Shown here: positions 24,551-32,662 of the stretch, one piece after another
How positions within the stretch are numbered: the first letter of the stretch is position 1
Layout of the letters: the number at the start of each line of letters is the position of its first letter
Assembly (NCBI GenBank): GCA_002305955.1
Contig: DBRH01000012.1
Coordinates: forward strand, 293,983-340,426
From: Kosmotogaceae bacterium UBA1373
Lineage (GTDB): Bacteria; Thermotogota; Thermotogae; Petrotogales; Kosmotogaceae
DNA: 46,444 bases
Reading direction: 5' to 3'
The notes under the pieces: model-generated
What the model saw: the letters and a program-made list of their open reading frames with translations, nothing else
What the model was told of the DNA's origin: nothing
The model's database searches: none
Program-made: the position numbers and the translations under genes

Positions 24551-25389
24551 TTGAAGGAGCTTTTAGAAAGCTGGATGAACTCTCAAAGGTCGATGTGGTG
24601 AATCTCCTCAACATCATTTTCGAAGATTATGCGTTGCGAATGCAGTGGAATCTCGAGAGCTTCGATCGCGATGTCCACGAGAACAGTATCTCGCTGTCCG
24701 ATTCGTTCGTCATGGATATGAAGGATGAACCGGTCGGGATAGTTCTGCTCAGTTTCAGAGACAAGCGGGCCAGAATCGATCTTATGGGCGTTATTCCATC
24801 GTTCAGGAGGAGCGGCGTCGGTTTTCAGATGGTTGACGAGGCGGTGAAGATCTGTAAATGGAGGGGCAGCGATAGCGTAGTGCTGGAGGTTCTCAAGAAG
24901 GATTCGAGGGCCATGGGCTTTTACAGAAAGTTTGGTTTTCGCGAGAAGAGGGACCTGGTCACTTTCTTCCTCAGAAAATGCGGCAATAACGGTTACGTTC
25001 TTAAGAGAACCACACCCGACGTAGTAATGGAAAAGGCTCTCTGTACTATGGGTAAGTACGGCAGACAGCCTGAATGGCAGCGCGAGCCATCGAATTTTTC
25101 CCGCCTGGATTTATACAACTTCGACAGAATAGTAGATGAGAGCGAAAGGGAAATCGGATACTGTGTCTGGGGTCAGAAAGAGGATGTTATGTATGTGGTC
25201 GACTCCGGTCCATCGGAACGTTCCGATTTTCATGAGGTGCTTCAAGCTGTCTGTGGCATAGCAAAAGGCAACGGCTATCTTCTCTTGTTTCCAACCGTTC
25301 CGGAAGAAGATGCGTTGTTCAAAGCCGCCGAAAAACTCGAACCGGAAATACTACTCGTGCAGACTGAGATGATCTATAAGCTTCATTGA
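24547..25389 (+). CDS. GNAT-family N-acetyltransferase
   Basis: 280 residues. The first about 150 residues form a GNAT domain: LMGVIPSFRRSGVGFQMVDEAV holds the acetyl-CoA pyrophosphate-binding R/QxxGxG/A pattern, and LEVLKKDSRAMGFYRKFGFRE is the usual fourth motif. The second half (about 155-280) looks like a degenerate repeat of the fold with no intact CoA motif, as in tandem-GNAT proteins. The acceptor is unknown. Translation starts at GTG overlapping the previous stop (GTGA). Last gene of the RND operon. Confidence 0.8.
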   Translation: MIEGAFRKLDELSKVDVVNLLNIIFEDYALRMQWNLESFDRDVHENSISLSDSFVMDMKDEPVGIVLLSFRDKRARIDLMGVIPSFRRSGVGFQMVDEAVKICKWRGSDSVVLEVLKKDSRAMGFYRKFGFREKRDLVTFFLRKCGNNGYVLKRTTPDVVMEKALCTMGKYGRQPEWQREPSNFSRLDLYNFDRIVDESEREIGYCVWGQKEDVMYVVDSGPSERSDFHEVLQAVCGIAKGNGYLLLFPTVPEEDALFKAAEKLEPEILLVQTEMIYKLH

Positions 25390-25390
25390 A

Positions 25391-25413
25391 AAAAACGGGG
25401 CTCAATAGCCCCG
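25391..25413 (-). terminator. Terminator of the fba-ackA-CNBD operon
   Basis: CGGGGCT / AGCCCCG arms (25396-25402, 25407-25413) with a 4-base loop, followed on the minus strand by a T7 run. The CNBD gene's stop codon lies within the hairpin. It separates the CNBD gene from the convergent GNAT gene and has little U-run in the plus direction. Confidence 0.85.
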
Positions 25414-26481
25414 CATCTCTCTTGAATAGCCGAGCAGATATTCGAGCAGTCTGAACCCCTCCGGGGGAAATTTTTCTATTAGAATATCGAAAAACTCTTC
25501 GTCACCAAGAACCGCGAACCTTGAATCGTCACCTGCAACCACCGTAGTATCCCAGCTTCCTCCGGTGAATGCGTGGATCTCTCCAACCGAGTCAGGAGCG
25601 TCGATTGTGAAGAGTAGCGATGTCCTACTTCTGCTTGTTTTAAGAAATTTCAGATTTCCTTCCAGCAGAAAGACCACGTTGTTGGACTTGTTCCCTTCCT
25701 CAAATATAACTGTATCGCCCCTGGCCCTGGAGGATCTGTCCGACAGGAGATCGGCGAAATGATTGAAGAAATCCTTACCGTAACCCGGGCCTTTAGTTAT
25801 CAGTCTATAGGAGGTCTCGAGAAGTTCGAGATAACAAACCATCTTCCTTGCAAGAAAAGAAAGTTCGTTGTTTGCTCCACTCATGATCTGAACGATGGTC
25901 TTGAGGGAGACTTCTACTTTCCTGTTGTAGATACAGCTTACCGCATAAAAGATCATCGCCGGCCAGGTCAGAGGTGAGTTCTCGTAATGAGAGATGTAGA
26001 ATTTGAGAACCTCTTCGGCCTCAGCAAATTCACCTCTCTCTATGAGCTTTACACCTTTACGATAGAGAGATTTTTCACCGAAGAGAAGCGGAGGGAACTC
26101 ATCGAGCCATCTTTGTTTGGCCTGTATGAGCTTCTTCATGTAATCCTCGAAGTCCATATCTCTGTAACGTTCACAGGCAGATATTTCCTGACGGACACTG
26201 TCGAAGACTCTTTTCAGTCTTTCAGGTTTGGCTACCAGGTATTCTCTTAATTCCTCCTTGCTGCCGACCAGTACCGACGAATAGCCTATGGTGAAAAGAT
26301 CTCCACTGTGGTTACAACCGGTTATGGTGATCGGATCGGCGAGTTCACCGGCCATATATATCCTGTCATTTACTCCTTCACTTTTGAGTAAAAGACCACC
26401 AGAAGAGACTATATAGAATTGATAAGGTTCTCGGCCGCTTTCGACGAGTCTGAGATCTCCTTCGAAAATCCTCTCTCTAAT
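25402..26481 (-). CDS. Protein with two cyclic-nucleotide-binding-like domains flanking a helical linker
   Basis: The first ATG is at 26355 (317 residues), but the frame is open for 42 codons upstream, and these encode the front of a CNBD: IFEGDLRLVESG, then FYIVSSGGLLLKSEG, continuing into GDLFTIGYSSVLV after the ATG. The gene therefore starts earlier. No ATG, GTG or TTG exists in that stretch; the coordinate given is an ATT (26481), 19 bases after ackA. A helical TPR-like middle (about 100-210, with GVKLIERGEFAEAEEVL) is followed by a second CNBD (GDTVIFEEGNKSNNVVFLLEG to GEIHAFTGG). The second lacks the Arg of the phosphate cassette, so cNMP binding is doubtful. There is no DNA-binding domain at the C-terminus. 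I infer a regulatory or signalling protein linked to central metabolism. Confidence 0.7.
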   Translation of the reverse strand: MRERIFEGDLRLVESGREPYQFYIVSSGGLLLKSEGVNDRIYMAGELADPITITGCNHSGDLFTIGYSSVLVGSKEELREYLVAKPERLKRVFDSVRQEISACERYRDMDFEDYMKKLIQAKQRWLDEFPPLLFGEKSLYRKGVKLIERGEFAEAEEVLKFYISHYENSPLTWPAMIFYAVSCIYNRKVEVSLKTIVQIMSGANNELSFLARKMVCYLELLETSYRLITKGPGYGKDFFNHFADLLSDRSSRARGDTVIFEEGNKSNNVVFLLEGNLKFLKTSRSRTSLLFTIDAPDSVGEIHAFTGGSWDTTVVAGDDSRFAVLGDEEFFDILIEKFPPEGFRLLEYLLGYSREMRGY

Positions 26482-26500
26482 TTCCCTTCAGCACCTTTCC

Positions 26501-27730
26501 TCAGTCTTCCCAGAGCTTCAGCTCTTTCAGACCCTTTTTCACTATCTCGCTCGTATCCCTTGCTATGACCAGCTCTTCGTTGGTAGGTACTACCATTACC
26601 TTTACCTTCGATTGGGGAGTAGAGATCATAGTTTCACAACCTTTGCAGTTGTTCTTCTCTCTGTCGAGTTCTATCCCCAAATAATTTAGATATTTATTCA
26701 CCACATTTTCTCTAAGGAAGGGGCTGTTTTCGCCAACTCCGGCGGTGAAGGCTATAGCGTCAACACCGTTCATCGCCGCGGCGTATGCACCTATGTATTT
26801 GGCCAATCTGTACTCGTAAATACTGTGCGCACGCATGCAAAGGGGATCTTTTTTCGCCGCTCTCTCTTCGATGTCCCTCATATCTACGAACTGACGATCA
26901 GTAAGACCGAACATGCCGCTCTCTTTGTTCAGAAGATTGTTGACCTCTCCAGCCGTAAGGCCTTCCTGTTCCTGCAGGAAGGGAACGATGGCCGGATCTA
27001 CATCACCCGAGCGTGTCCCCATAACAAGACCCTCAAGTGGCGTGAAACCCATAGATGTATCAACCGATCTTCCATACTTAACGGCTGCAACCGAGGCACC
27101 GTTGCCTATGTGGGCCGTGATTATCTTTAATTCCTTTATTGGTTTTCCGAGTATGCTCGCCACTCGGTTAGCGACGTACCTGTGGCTGGTTCCATGGAAG
27201 CCGTACCTGCGGATCTTGTATTTTCTATAAAGCGAGTAGGGAATAGCGTACAGATAAGAAGTTTCCGTCATCGATTGGTGGAAAGCCGTATCAAAGACAC
27301 CTATGTGGGGAACCAAGGGCAGAATCTTCTTGGCGGCAATTATTCCCTCGATGTTGGCCGGGTTGTGAAGAGGTGCGAGAAAGTTGTTGGCCTCTATCTC
27401 TCTTATAACTTCATCATCGAGAAGAACCGAAGAGGCGAATCTTTCACCCCCATGGACGACTCTGTGGCCCACGGCTTCGATTTCGTTGATATTTTTGACA
27501 ACACCTGTTTTTTCATCCTGAAGCGCGTCAATAATCAACACTAACCCTTCGGTATGATCGGCGATATCTCTGATGAACTCAAACTTCTCTCCGCCTCTTT
27601 TGTGTGTTAGCTTCGAGCCGGAGATCCCTATTCTCTCCAGTAAACCCTTCGCAAGAACACTCTCACTGTCGGCATCAAGCAACTGGTACTTGATAGAAGA
27701 AGAACCGCAGTTTATAACAAGAATCTTCAT
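26501..27730 (-). CDS. ackA: Acetate kinase
   Basis: 409 residues, normal length. N-terminal VINCGSSSIKYQL, GHRVVHGGERF, FDTAFHQSM, GFHGTSHRYV and the adenine-site GxGENS near the C-terminus are all conserved. It makes ATP from acetyl phosphate and ADP, the main energy-conserving step of acetate fermentation. GGAGGTG lies 5 bases before the ATG. It follows fba by 14 bases, an unusual pairing (pta is the commoner neighbour), and the CNBD gene follows. Confidence 0.97.
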   Translation of the reverse strand: MKILVINCGSSSIKYQLLDADSESVLAKGLLERIGISGSKLTHKRGGEKFEFIRDIADHTEGLVLIIDALQDEKTGVVKNINEIEAVGHRVVHGGERFASSVLLDDEVIREIEANNFLAPLHNPANIEGIIAAKKILPLVPHIGVFDTAFHQSMTETSYLYAIPYSLYRKYKIRRYGFHGTSHRYVANRVASILGKPIKELKIITAHIGNGASVAAVKYGRSVDTSMGFTPLEGLVMGTRSGDVDPAIVPFLQEQEGLTAGEVNNLLNKESGMFGLTDRQFVDMRDIEERAAKKDPLCMRAHSIYEYRLAKYIGAYAAAMNGVDAIAFTAGVGENSPFLRENVVNKYLNYLGIELDREKNNCKGCETMISTPQSKVKVMVVPTNEELVIARDTSEIVKKGLKELKLWED

Positions 27731-27744
27731 CCAGACACCTCCAT

Positions 27745-28689
27745 CTATGCTTTGTTCGAACAGCCAAGAAGTCTAAGTCTTTCCCTGATTATGTTCTTTA
27801 CCAGCTCCTTCGGTGTCTTGAAGTATTTTCTCGGATCGAACTCTCCGGGATTGTTGGCCAGGTACTCCCTCAAAGAGGCAATGAAGGCCATCCTGAGATC
27901 TGTATCTGTATTGACTTTGTTTATACCGTACTTGACCGACTCTGTAAGGATGTCCGAAGGCACACCCTTGGCTCCCCTGAAATCGGCTCCATACTTTTCG
28001 GCGAGCTTCTTGACCTCTTCGGGAACGCTGGAGGCACCATGAAGGACCAGCGGAAGCCCGGTGAGTTCTTTGACTTTTTTGAGTCTATCGAAATCCAGTT
28101 TTGCTTCTCCCTTGAACTTGAAGGCTCCATGGCTAGTGCCTATCGCGGGAGCGAGGAAATCCACTCCGGTCTCTTCAACGAACTGCTTCGCCTCGTCCGG
28201 GTCAACCAGTGCAGCTTCGTGCGATTCGACCATCACGTTGTCTTCTATTCCCACGAGTCTTCCAAGTTCGGCTTCCACGGATACCCCTACACTGTGGGCT
28301 ATCTCGACCATCTTTTTCGTTTCTTCTATATTTTTCTCGAACGGATGTTCGGAAGCGTCTATCATTATCGATGAGTAGCCTGCCTTGATAGCCGCCATAA
28401 GTATTTTGAAACTCTTGCCGTGATCGACATGCAGAGATACCGGGATATCTATATTGTCTGCGAAGGCTCTCACCATTGAAACGAAAAGGCCGGCTCCACG
28501 CTGGATATCGCCATCACCTGCGTACTTTATTGCTCCTTCAGATGTCTCTATTATTATCGGGGAGTTCTCTTCTACCCCGGCCTCTATGATGGCCTGAAGA
28601 AATTCAAGGTTGTTGATATTGAGTGCCGGCACGGCATAGTAACCTTTGTTCGCCTTATCAAGAATATCCTTTGTGTTAACGTACGGCAT
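27745..28689 (-). CDS. fba: Fructose-bisphosphate aldolase, class II
   Basis: 314 residues. Zinc and substrate motifs: SLHVDHGKS, SIMIDASEHPFEKNI, VEAELGRLVGIED, GTSHGAFKF and PLVLHGASSVP. It cleaves fructose 1,6-bisphosphate into the two triose phosphates, directly after the step catalysed by the pfp product encoded elsewhere in this window. GGAGGG stands before the ATG. It begins an operon with ackA and the CNBD gene, driven by its own promoter. Confidence 0.95.
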   Translation of the reverse strand: MPYVNTKDILDKANKGYYAVPALNINNLEFLQAIIEAGVEENSPIIIETSEGAIKYAGDGDIQRGAGLFVSMVRAFADNIDIPVSLHVDHGKSFKILMAAIKAGYSSIMIDASEHPFEKNIEETKKMVEIAHSVGVSVEAELGRLVGIEDNVMVESHEAALVDPDEAKQFVEETGVDFLAPAIGTSHGAFKFKGEAKLDFDRLKKVKELTGLPLVLHGASSVPEEVKKLAEKYGADFRGAKGVPSDILTESVKYGINKVNTDTDLRMAFIASLREYLANNPGEFDPRKYFKTPKELVKNIIRERLRLLGCSNKA

Positions 28690-28732
28690 TTACGCTCCCT
28701 CCAATTCTTTTGTTTAAGTGCTGTTCAAAACG

Positions 28733-28741
28733 ATTATACCA
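28733..28741 (-). promoter_or_regulatory. Extended -10 promoter of fba
   Basis: TGGTATAAT on the minus strand, 43 bases before the fba ATG, in the 69-base gap after dprA. A perfect TATAAT with an upstream TG; the -35 is weak (CTGAAT, spacing 18). Confidence 0.55.
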
Positions 28742-28758
28742 CCACATTAACCGACCAT

Positions 28759-29796
28759 TCAGAGGTTACAGCTTCTGCTCCAGCGTCCATTCTCTTCGTA
28801 AACATGCCCTTCAAGCTGAAGCTGAGTCAGCTCCACCATCAGTTCGTTGCTTGACTTCCCGCTAGCTAGAAGGATCTCTCCGAAAGTCATCGGACCGTTT
28901 CCCAAACACCTGTAAACGGGCGAGTCGATCTTTCGATTTTCACTTTCCCTTCGTTCTTCTCTAGCGAGCCAGGGAAACTCCTCGAGTATATCTTCGTATT
29001 CGGTGATCAACTTCGCGCCGTTCTTGAGAAGCCAGTTGGTGCCCCTCGAATTCTCTCTATAGATATCTCCCGGCAGTGCGAAGACATCTCTCCCGTTTTC
29101 CAGGGCCAGGCGGGCAGTAATGAGTGAGCCACTCCTCAGTCCGGCCTGAACTACGAAAACGGCCTTTGAGAGACCGGCGATGATCCTGTTCCGTCTGGGG
29201 AAATTCTGCTTTAGCGGAGGCGTTCCCGGCAGGAACTCCGATACGATACAGCCACTGGTGCGTACCTTATCTATCAGGGTTCTATTGGATGCTGGATAGG
29301 CAATGTCTATCCCGGTACCCTGTACTCCTATCGTAACACCACCAGCCTCCAGGGCGCCTTCATGTGCCTGGGCATCTATGCCGACAGCCAGACCGCTTAC
29401 GATAGCCACTTTTGAAGCCGAGAGCGATCTGGAAAAATCTCTGGCGACTCTCAAACCGTAGCCATCTGCCTTTCTGGAGCCAACGACCGCCAGCATGGAT
29501 TCGTTCTTGAGCATTTCTTTGTCTCCGTGGTAGAAGATAACAGGCGGTGGGTCGTAAAGATTTCTCAGGTTATCTGGATACTCTTCGTCTTTATATACCA
29601 GAAAGGTCGCATGAGAAGAAAGAACCTTCACAGTCTCTGCGAAGGTTCTTCTTATACGTTTCAGGGCAACCGGGTTGAGCGGCGCTTCTGAGAACATTAT
29701 AGAAGTCGATGAATAGCCTTCCTCGCATAAAATCCGCATCTGCTCTACCGTGAGATCTCCCGAAAGGGCAATGGCCGCATACTCTATCCTGTCCAT
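28759..29796 (-). CDS. dprA: DNA-protecting protein DprA (Smf)
   Basis: 345 residues. The Rossmann-like DprA core is clear: YPDNLRNLYDPPPVIFYHGD, VVGSRKADGYG, VSGLAVGIDAQAHEGAL, GTGIDIAYPASNRTL, FPRRNRIIAGLS and EAGxxSGSLITARLALE (here QAGLRSGSLITARLALE). The C-terminal 60 residues resemble the usual winged-helix tail. DprA loads RecA on incoming single-stranded DNA in transformation. It follows hslU by 6 bases; the ribosome binding site is weak, so coupled translation is likely. Last gene of the seven-gene cluster. Confidence 0.95.
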   Translation of the reverse strand: MDRIEYAAIALSGDLTVEQMRILCEEGYSSTSIMFSEAPLNPVALKRIRRTFAETVKVLSSHATFLVYKDEEYPDNLRNLYDPPPVIFYHGDKEMLKNESMLAVVGSRKADGYGLRVARDFSRSLSASKVAIVSGLAVGIDAQAHEGALEAGGVTIGVQGTGIDIAYPASNRTLIDKVRTSGCIVSEFLPGTPPLKQNFPRRNRIIAGLSKAVFVVQAGLRSGSLITARLALENGRDVFALPGDIYRENSRGTNWLLKNGAKLITEYEDILEEFPWLAREERRESENRKIDSPVYRCLGNGPMTFGEILLASGKSSNELMVELTQLQLEGHVYEENGRWSRSCNL

Positions 29797-29802
29797 TTTA
29801 AA

Positions 29803-31191
29803 TCACAGTATGAATGCGCTGAGATCTTCATCGGCTGCTATACTGCCGATTTTGGAATCGACGTAATTCCTGTCGATGACTATATCGGCCGCAATCTCGG
29901 GAGCCTGGAAGGAAACCTCTTCAAGGACCTTCTCGACGACCGTATACAGCCTTCTTGCGCCTATGTTTTCTATCCTCTCGTTTAGGTTGTGCGAGACTCT
30001 CGCCAGCTCTTTCAAACCGTCCTCGTTAAAAGTGATCTTCACACCTTCAGTATCGAGGAGTGCCGCGTACTGTCTGGTTATAGCATTCTTGGGCTCGGTA
30101 AGTATTCTCAAGAAGTCCTCCTCTGTCAGAGGGCTCAGTTCTACCCTTATGGGGAACCTTCCCTGGAACTCGGGGATCAGATCCGAGGGTTTAGACATGT
30201 GGAAGGCTCCGGCAGCGATGAAGAGTATGTAGTCCGTCCTGACCTGACCGTATTTGGTCGTAACGGTCGTACCCTCTATTATCGGGAGAAGATCTCTCTG
30301 GACACCTTCCCTTGATACATCTGGGCCATGGCTACCACTTCTGAAAGAGATCTTGTCTATCTCGTCTATGAAGACTATACCGCGGTTCTGAACCCTCTCT
30401 ATCGCCTCGGACACAACTTTGTCCATGTCCAACAGCTTTTCCGACTCAACCGGGAGCAAGGCCCTTCTCGCATCGCCTATCCTCATCTTCTTCCTCTTCA
30501 CTTTCTTTGGGACCATGCCTCCCAGGACACCCGACATATCTATACCCATGTCCTCCATGCCCGGTATCATTATCATTGGCTGACTGTGGTCCTCCAGTTC
30601 GATCTCTATATCCAGGTCTTCAAGATCACCGGAGCGAAGACGCTCTCTGTACTCATCTCTCCTGTTTCTTATTCTTTCGATCTCTTCCTGACTGGGTCTA
30701 TTCTGCTGTGCGCCCTGGAAAAGCTCGAAGATATTTTTCGGGCCGTTGGCCTTAGGCTGACCTCCGGGCACCAGAGATTCCAGTATTCTCTCTTCTACCT
30801 GGAAAGAGGCTTTCCCCTCGACTTCCTGTATCTTTTCCTGTTTCACCATGTTTATACCGACATCGACCAGTTCGCGTATTATCGATTCAACGTTTTTACC
30901 CACATATCCCACTTCGGTGAATCTTGTGGCTTCGACCTTGACAAAGGGCGATCCAGTTAGCTCGGCCAGCCTTCTTGCTATTTCGGTCTTTCCAACTCCG
31001 GTAGGGCCCATCATAAGTATGTTTTTGGGTATGACGTCTTTCTTCATCTCTTCTGGCAATCGCTGACGACGTATTCTGTTGCGCATGGCGACTGCCACGG
31101 CCCTCTTGGCCATTTGTTGTCCTACTATGTATTTGTCCAGCTCTTCTACTATCTTTCGCGGTGTAAGGAGGTCGAGTTCCTCTCTCGTCAC
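29803..31191 (-). CDS. hslU: ATP-dependent protease ATPase subunit HslU (ClpY)
   Basis: 462 residues. Walker A GPTGVGKT at 62-69, Walker B VFIDEIDKI, the GYVG pore loop (EVGYVGKNV), a large I-domain insertion (about 130-240) and the short C-terminal tail ending FIL that docks into HslV. The enzyme unfolds substrates for the HslV peptidase. It starts at GTG overlapping the hslV stop (GTGA), which supports matched synthesis. Confidence 0.97.
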   Translation of the reverse strand: MTREELDLLTPRKIVEELDKYIVGQQMAKRAVAVAMRNRIRRQRLPEEMKKDVIPKNILMMGPTGVGKTEIARRLAELTGSPFVKVEATRFTEVGYVGKNVESIIRELVDVGINMVKQEKIQEVEGKASFQVEERILESLVPGGQPKANGPKNIFELFQGAQQNRPSQEEIERIRNRRDEYRERLRSGDLEDLDIEIELEDHSQPMIMIPGMEDMGIDMSGVLGGMVPKKVKRKKMRIGDARRALLPVESEKLLDMDKVVSEAIERVQNRGIVFIDEIDKISFRSGSHGPDVSREGVQRDLLPIIEGTTVTTKYGQVRTDYILFIAAGAFHMSKPSDLIPEFQGRFPIRVELSPLTEEDFLRILTEPKNAITRQYAALLDTEGVKITFNEDGLKELARVSHNLNERIENIGARRLYTVVEKVLEEVSFQAPEIAADIVIDRNYVDSKIGSIAADEDLSAFIL

Positions 31192-31736
31192 TTACCTTCA
31201 CCCCCGAGAGTTTCCACTGTGAAATTAGAGTTGGTGTATATGCATATCTCACTTGCGATAGTCATTGCCTGAACGGCTATCATCTCTGCATCGAGGTTTG
31301 TGTTGCGCATAAGAGCTCGAGCAGCGGAGAGCGCGTAAGAACCGCCCGAACCTATCGCCAGAATCTCTTCGTCGGGTTCGATAACCTCGCCGTTACCAGA
31401 AATCAGAAGAATCGTCTCATTATCTGCAACAAGAAGAAGTGCCTGCAGGTTTCTAAGGATCTTATTGGTCCGCCACTCTTTGGCCAGATTTACCGCTGCT
31501 CTCTTCAGGCTTGAATTGCTCTCCTTGAACTTTTCTTCGAACTTCTCGAAGAGCGTCATCGCGTCGGCAACGGAGCCGGCGAACCCTGCAAGAACTCTTC
31601 CGTCTCCTAGTTTACGCACCTTACGGGCTGTACCTTTCATGATGGTTTCACCCAGAGTGATCTGTCCATCACCTGCCATTACGGTTTTACCGTTCTTTCT
31701 CAACACGAGTATAGTCGTTCCGTGCATTTCAATCAT
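31188..31736 (-). CDS. hslV: ATP-dependent protease peptidase subunit HslV (ClpQ)
   Basis: 182 residues. The chosen start gives MIEMHG followed by TTILV; Thr7 would be the catalytic N-terminal threonine after removal of a 6-residue propeptide, as in other bacteria with a short leader. AGDGQIT, RKVRKL and GFAGSVADA are conserved. GGAGGTGA at 31742-31749 lies 5 bases from the ATG at 31736; the longer frame from GTG 31745 begins inside that site. The ddl stop codon is part of the same ribosome binding site. Confidence 0.96.
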   Translation of the reverse strand: MIEMHGTTILVLRKNGKTVMAGDGQITLGETIMKGTARKVRKLGDGRVLAGFAGSVADAMTLFEKFEEKFKESNSSLKRAAVNLAKEWRTNKILRNLQALLLVADNETILLISGNGEVIEPDEEILAIGSGGSYALSAARALMRNTNLDAEMIAVQAMTIASEICIYTNSNFTVETLGGEGK

Positions 31737-31741
31737 CTTTA

Positions 31742-31749
31742 TCACCTCC
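31742..31749 (-). promoter_or_regulatory. Ribosome binding site deciding the hslV start
   Basis: GGAGGTGA, the full anti-Shine-Dalgarno match, 5 bases before ATG 31736. It overlaps the ddl TGA, so ribosomes ending ddl can start hslV. Confidence 0.8.
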
Positions 31750-32656
31750 GGTTCCTGCGGTCGGCCGCTTCGACGATCGCACCTATCGTCCGATCGAAAG
31801 AGAGGCCCATGGCCCTGGCCGACATTGGAAGATCGCTCAGATCGGTGAGCCCGGGGATAGTGTTCACCTCTAAGAAGTAGAACCTATCCCCTCTCACGAT
31901 CCCATCCACTCGGGCCATATCCCTGCAGCCCAGAGAACGGTATATTTTCAAAGCGTCGCTCTTTATCTGCGATTCGACTGTGATATCCAGAGGGGCGGGA
32001 ACTATGAAATCGGTCATCCCTGCCGTATACTTGGCTTCGTAGTCGTAGAATCTCTTTTTCGGCCTTATCTCGAGTATCGGGAGAACGACCGGTCCGGTCT
32101 CAAAGTCGATTATTGAGACCGTCACTTCCCGGCCTACTATATACTCCTCAAGGAGAATCGCGCCGTACTCCTCAATCAAACGGGAAGCTTCCCCCGCGAG
32201 CTCTTGCAGGTCATCACAGATTACCACACCGATGCTTGAACCCTCGCGCGTCGGTTTGAGAACACAGGGAAAGATCTCCCAGCCTGCTATATCTTCTAGA
32301 GTGGTTATCTTTTTCCACTCGGGAAGATGTGCAATTTCCCGCACCAATCGGTAGGTCATCTCCTTATCGAAGCAGATGGCACTCGCTTCGGAATCTGAAC
32401 CGGTGTAATTCAATCCGGCTAGCTCCAACAGACCCTGCACAGTTCCGTCCTCTCCGAATTTTCCGTGGAGTGCCAGGAAGAAGAGATCCGCATCTATATT
32501 CAGAAGTTTTTCGATATTCGATCTTTTAAGATCGAAAGGGACGACTTCGCTGCCTCTCTTTTCGAGAGAAGCAATCACGTTATAACCGCTCTTTATCGAA
32601 ATCTCTCGTTCGTGCGAGAGACCTCCGTAAACAACCGCTATCCTTTCTCTTTCCAT
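31742..32656 (-). CDS. ddl: D-alanine--D-alanine ligase
   Basis: 304 residues, ATP-grasp enzyme. VVYGGLSHEREISIKSG, LALHGKFGEDGTVQGLLEL, YTGSDSEASAICFDKE, VLKPTREGSSIGV, LLEEYIVGREVTV and LEVNTIPGLTDLS are all conserved. It makes the D-Ala-D-Ala end of the peptidoglycan stem. It starts 6 bases after topA, with GAGGAG including the topA stop region. It shares a cluster with alr, the enzyme that supplies its substrate. Confidence 0.96.
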   Translation of the reverse strand: MERERIAVVYGGLSHEREISIKSGYNVIASLEKRGSEVVPFDLKRSNIEKLLNIDADLFFLALHGKFGEDGTVQGLLELAGLNYTGSDSEASAICFDKEMTYRLVREIAHLPEWKKITTLEDIAGWEIFPCVLKPTREGSSIGVVICDDLQELAGEASRLIEEYGAILLEEYIVGREVTVSIIDFETGPVVLPILEIRPKKRFYDYEAKYTAGMTDFIVPAPLDITVESQIKSDALKIYRSLGCRDMARVDGIVRGDRFYFLEVNTIPGLTDLSDLPMSARAMGLSFDRTIGAIVEAADRRNRR

Positions 32657-32662
32657 GATCGA

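Noticed and set aside
30328..30960. 210-codon plus-strand frame opposite hslU
   Set aside because: Antisense shadow of the hslU I-domain region.
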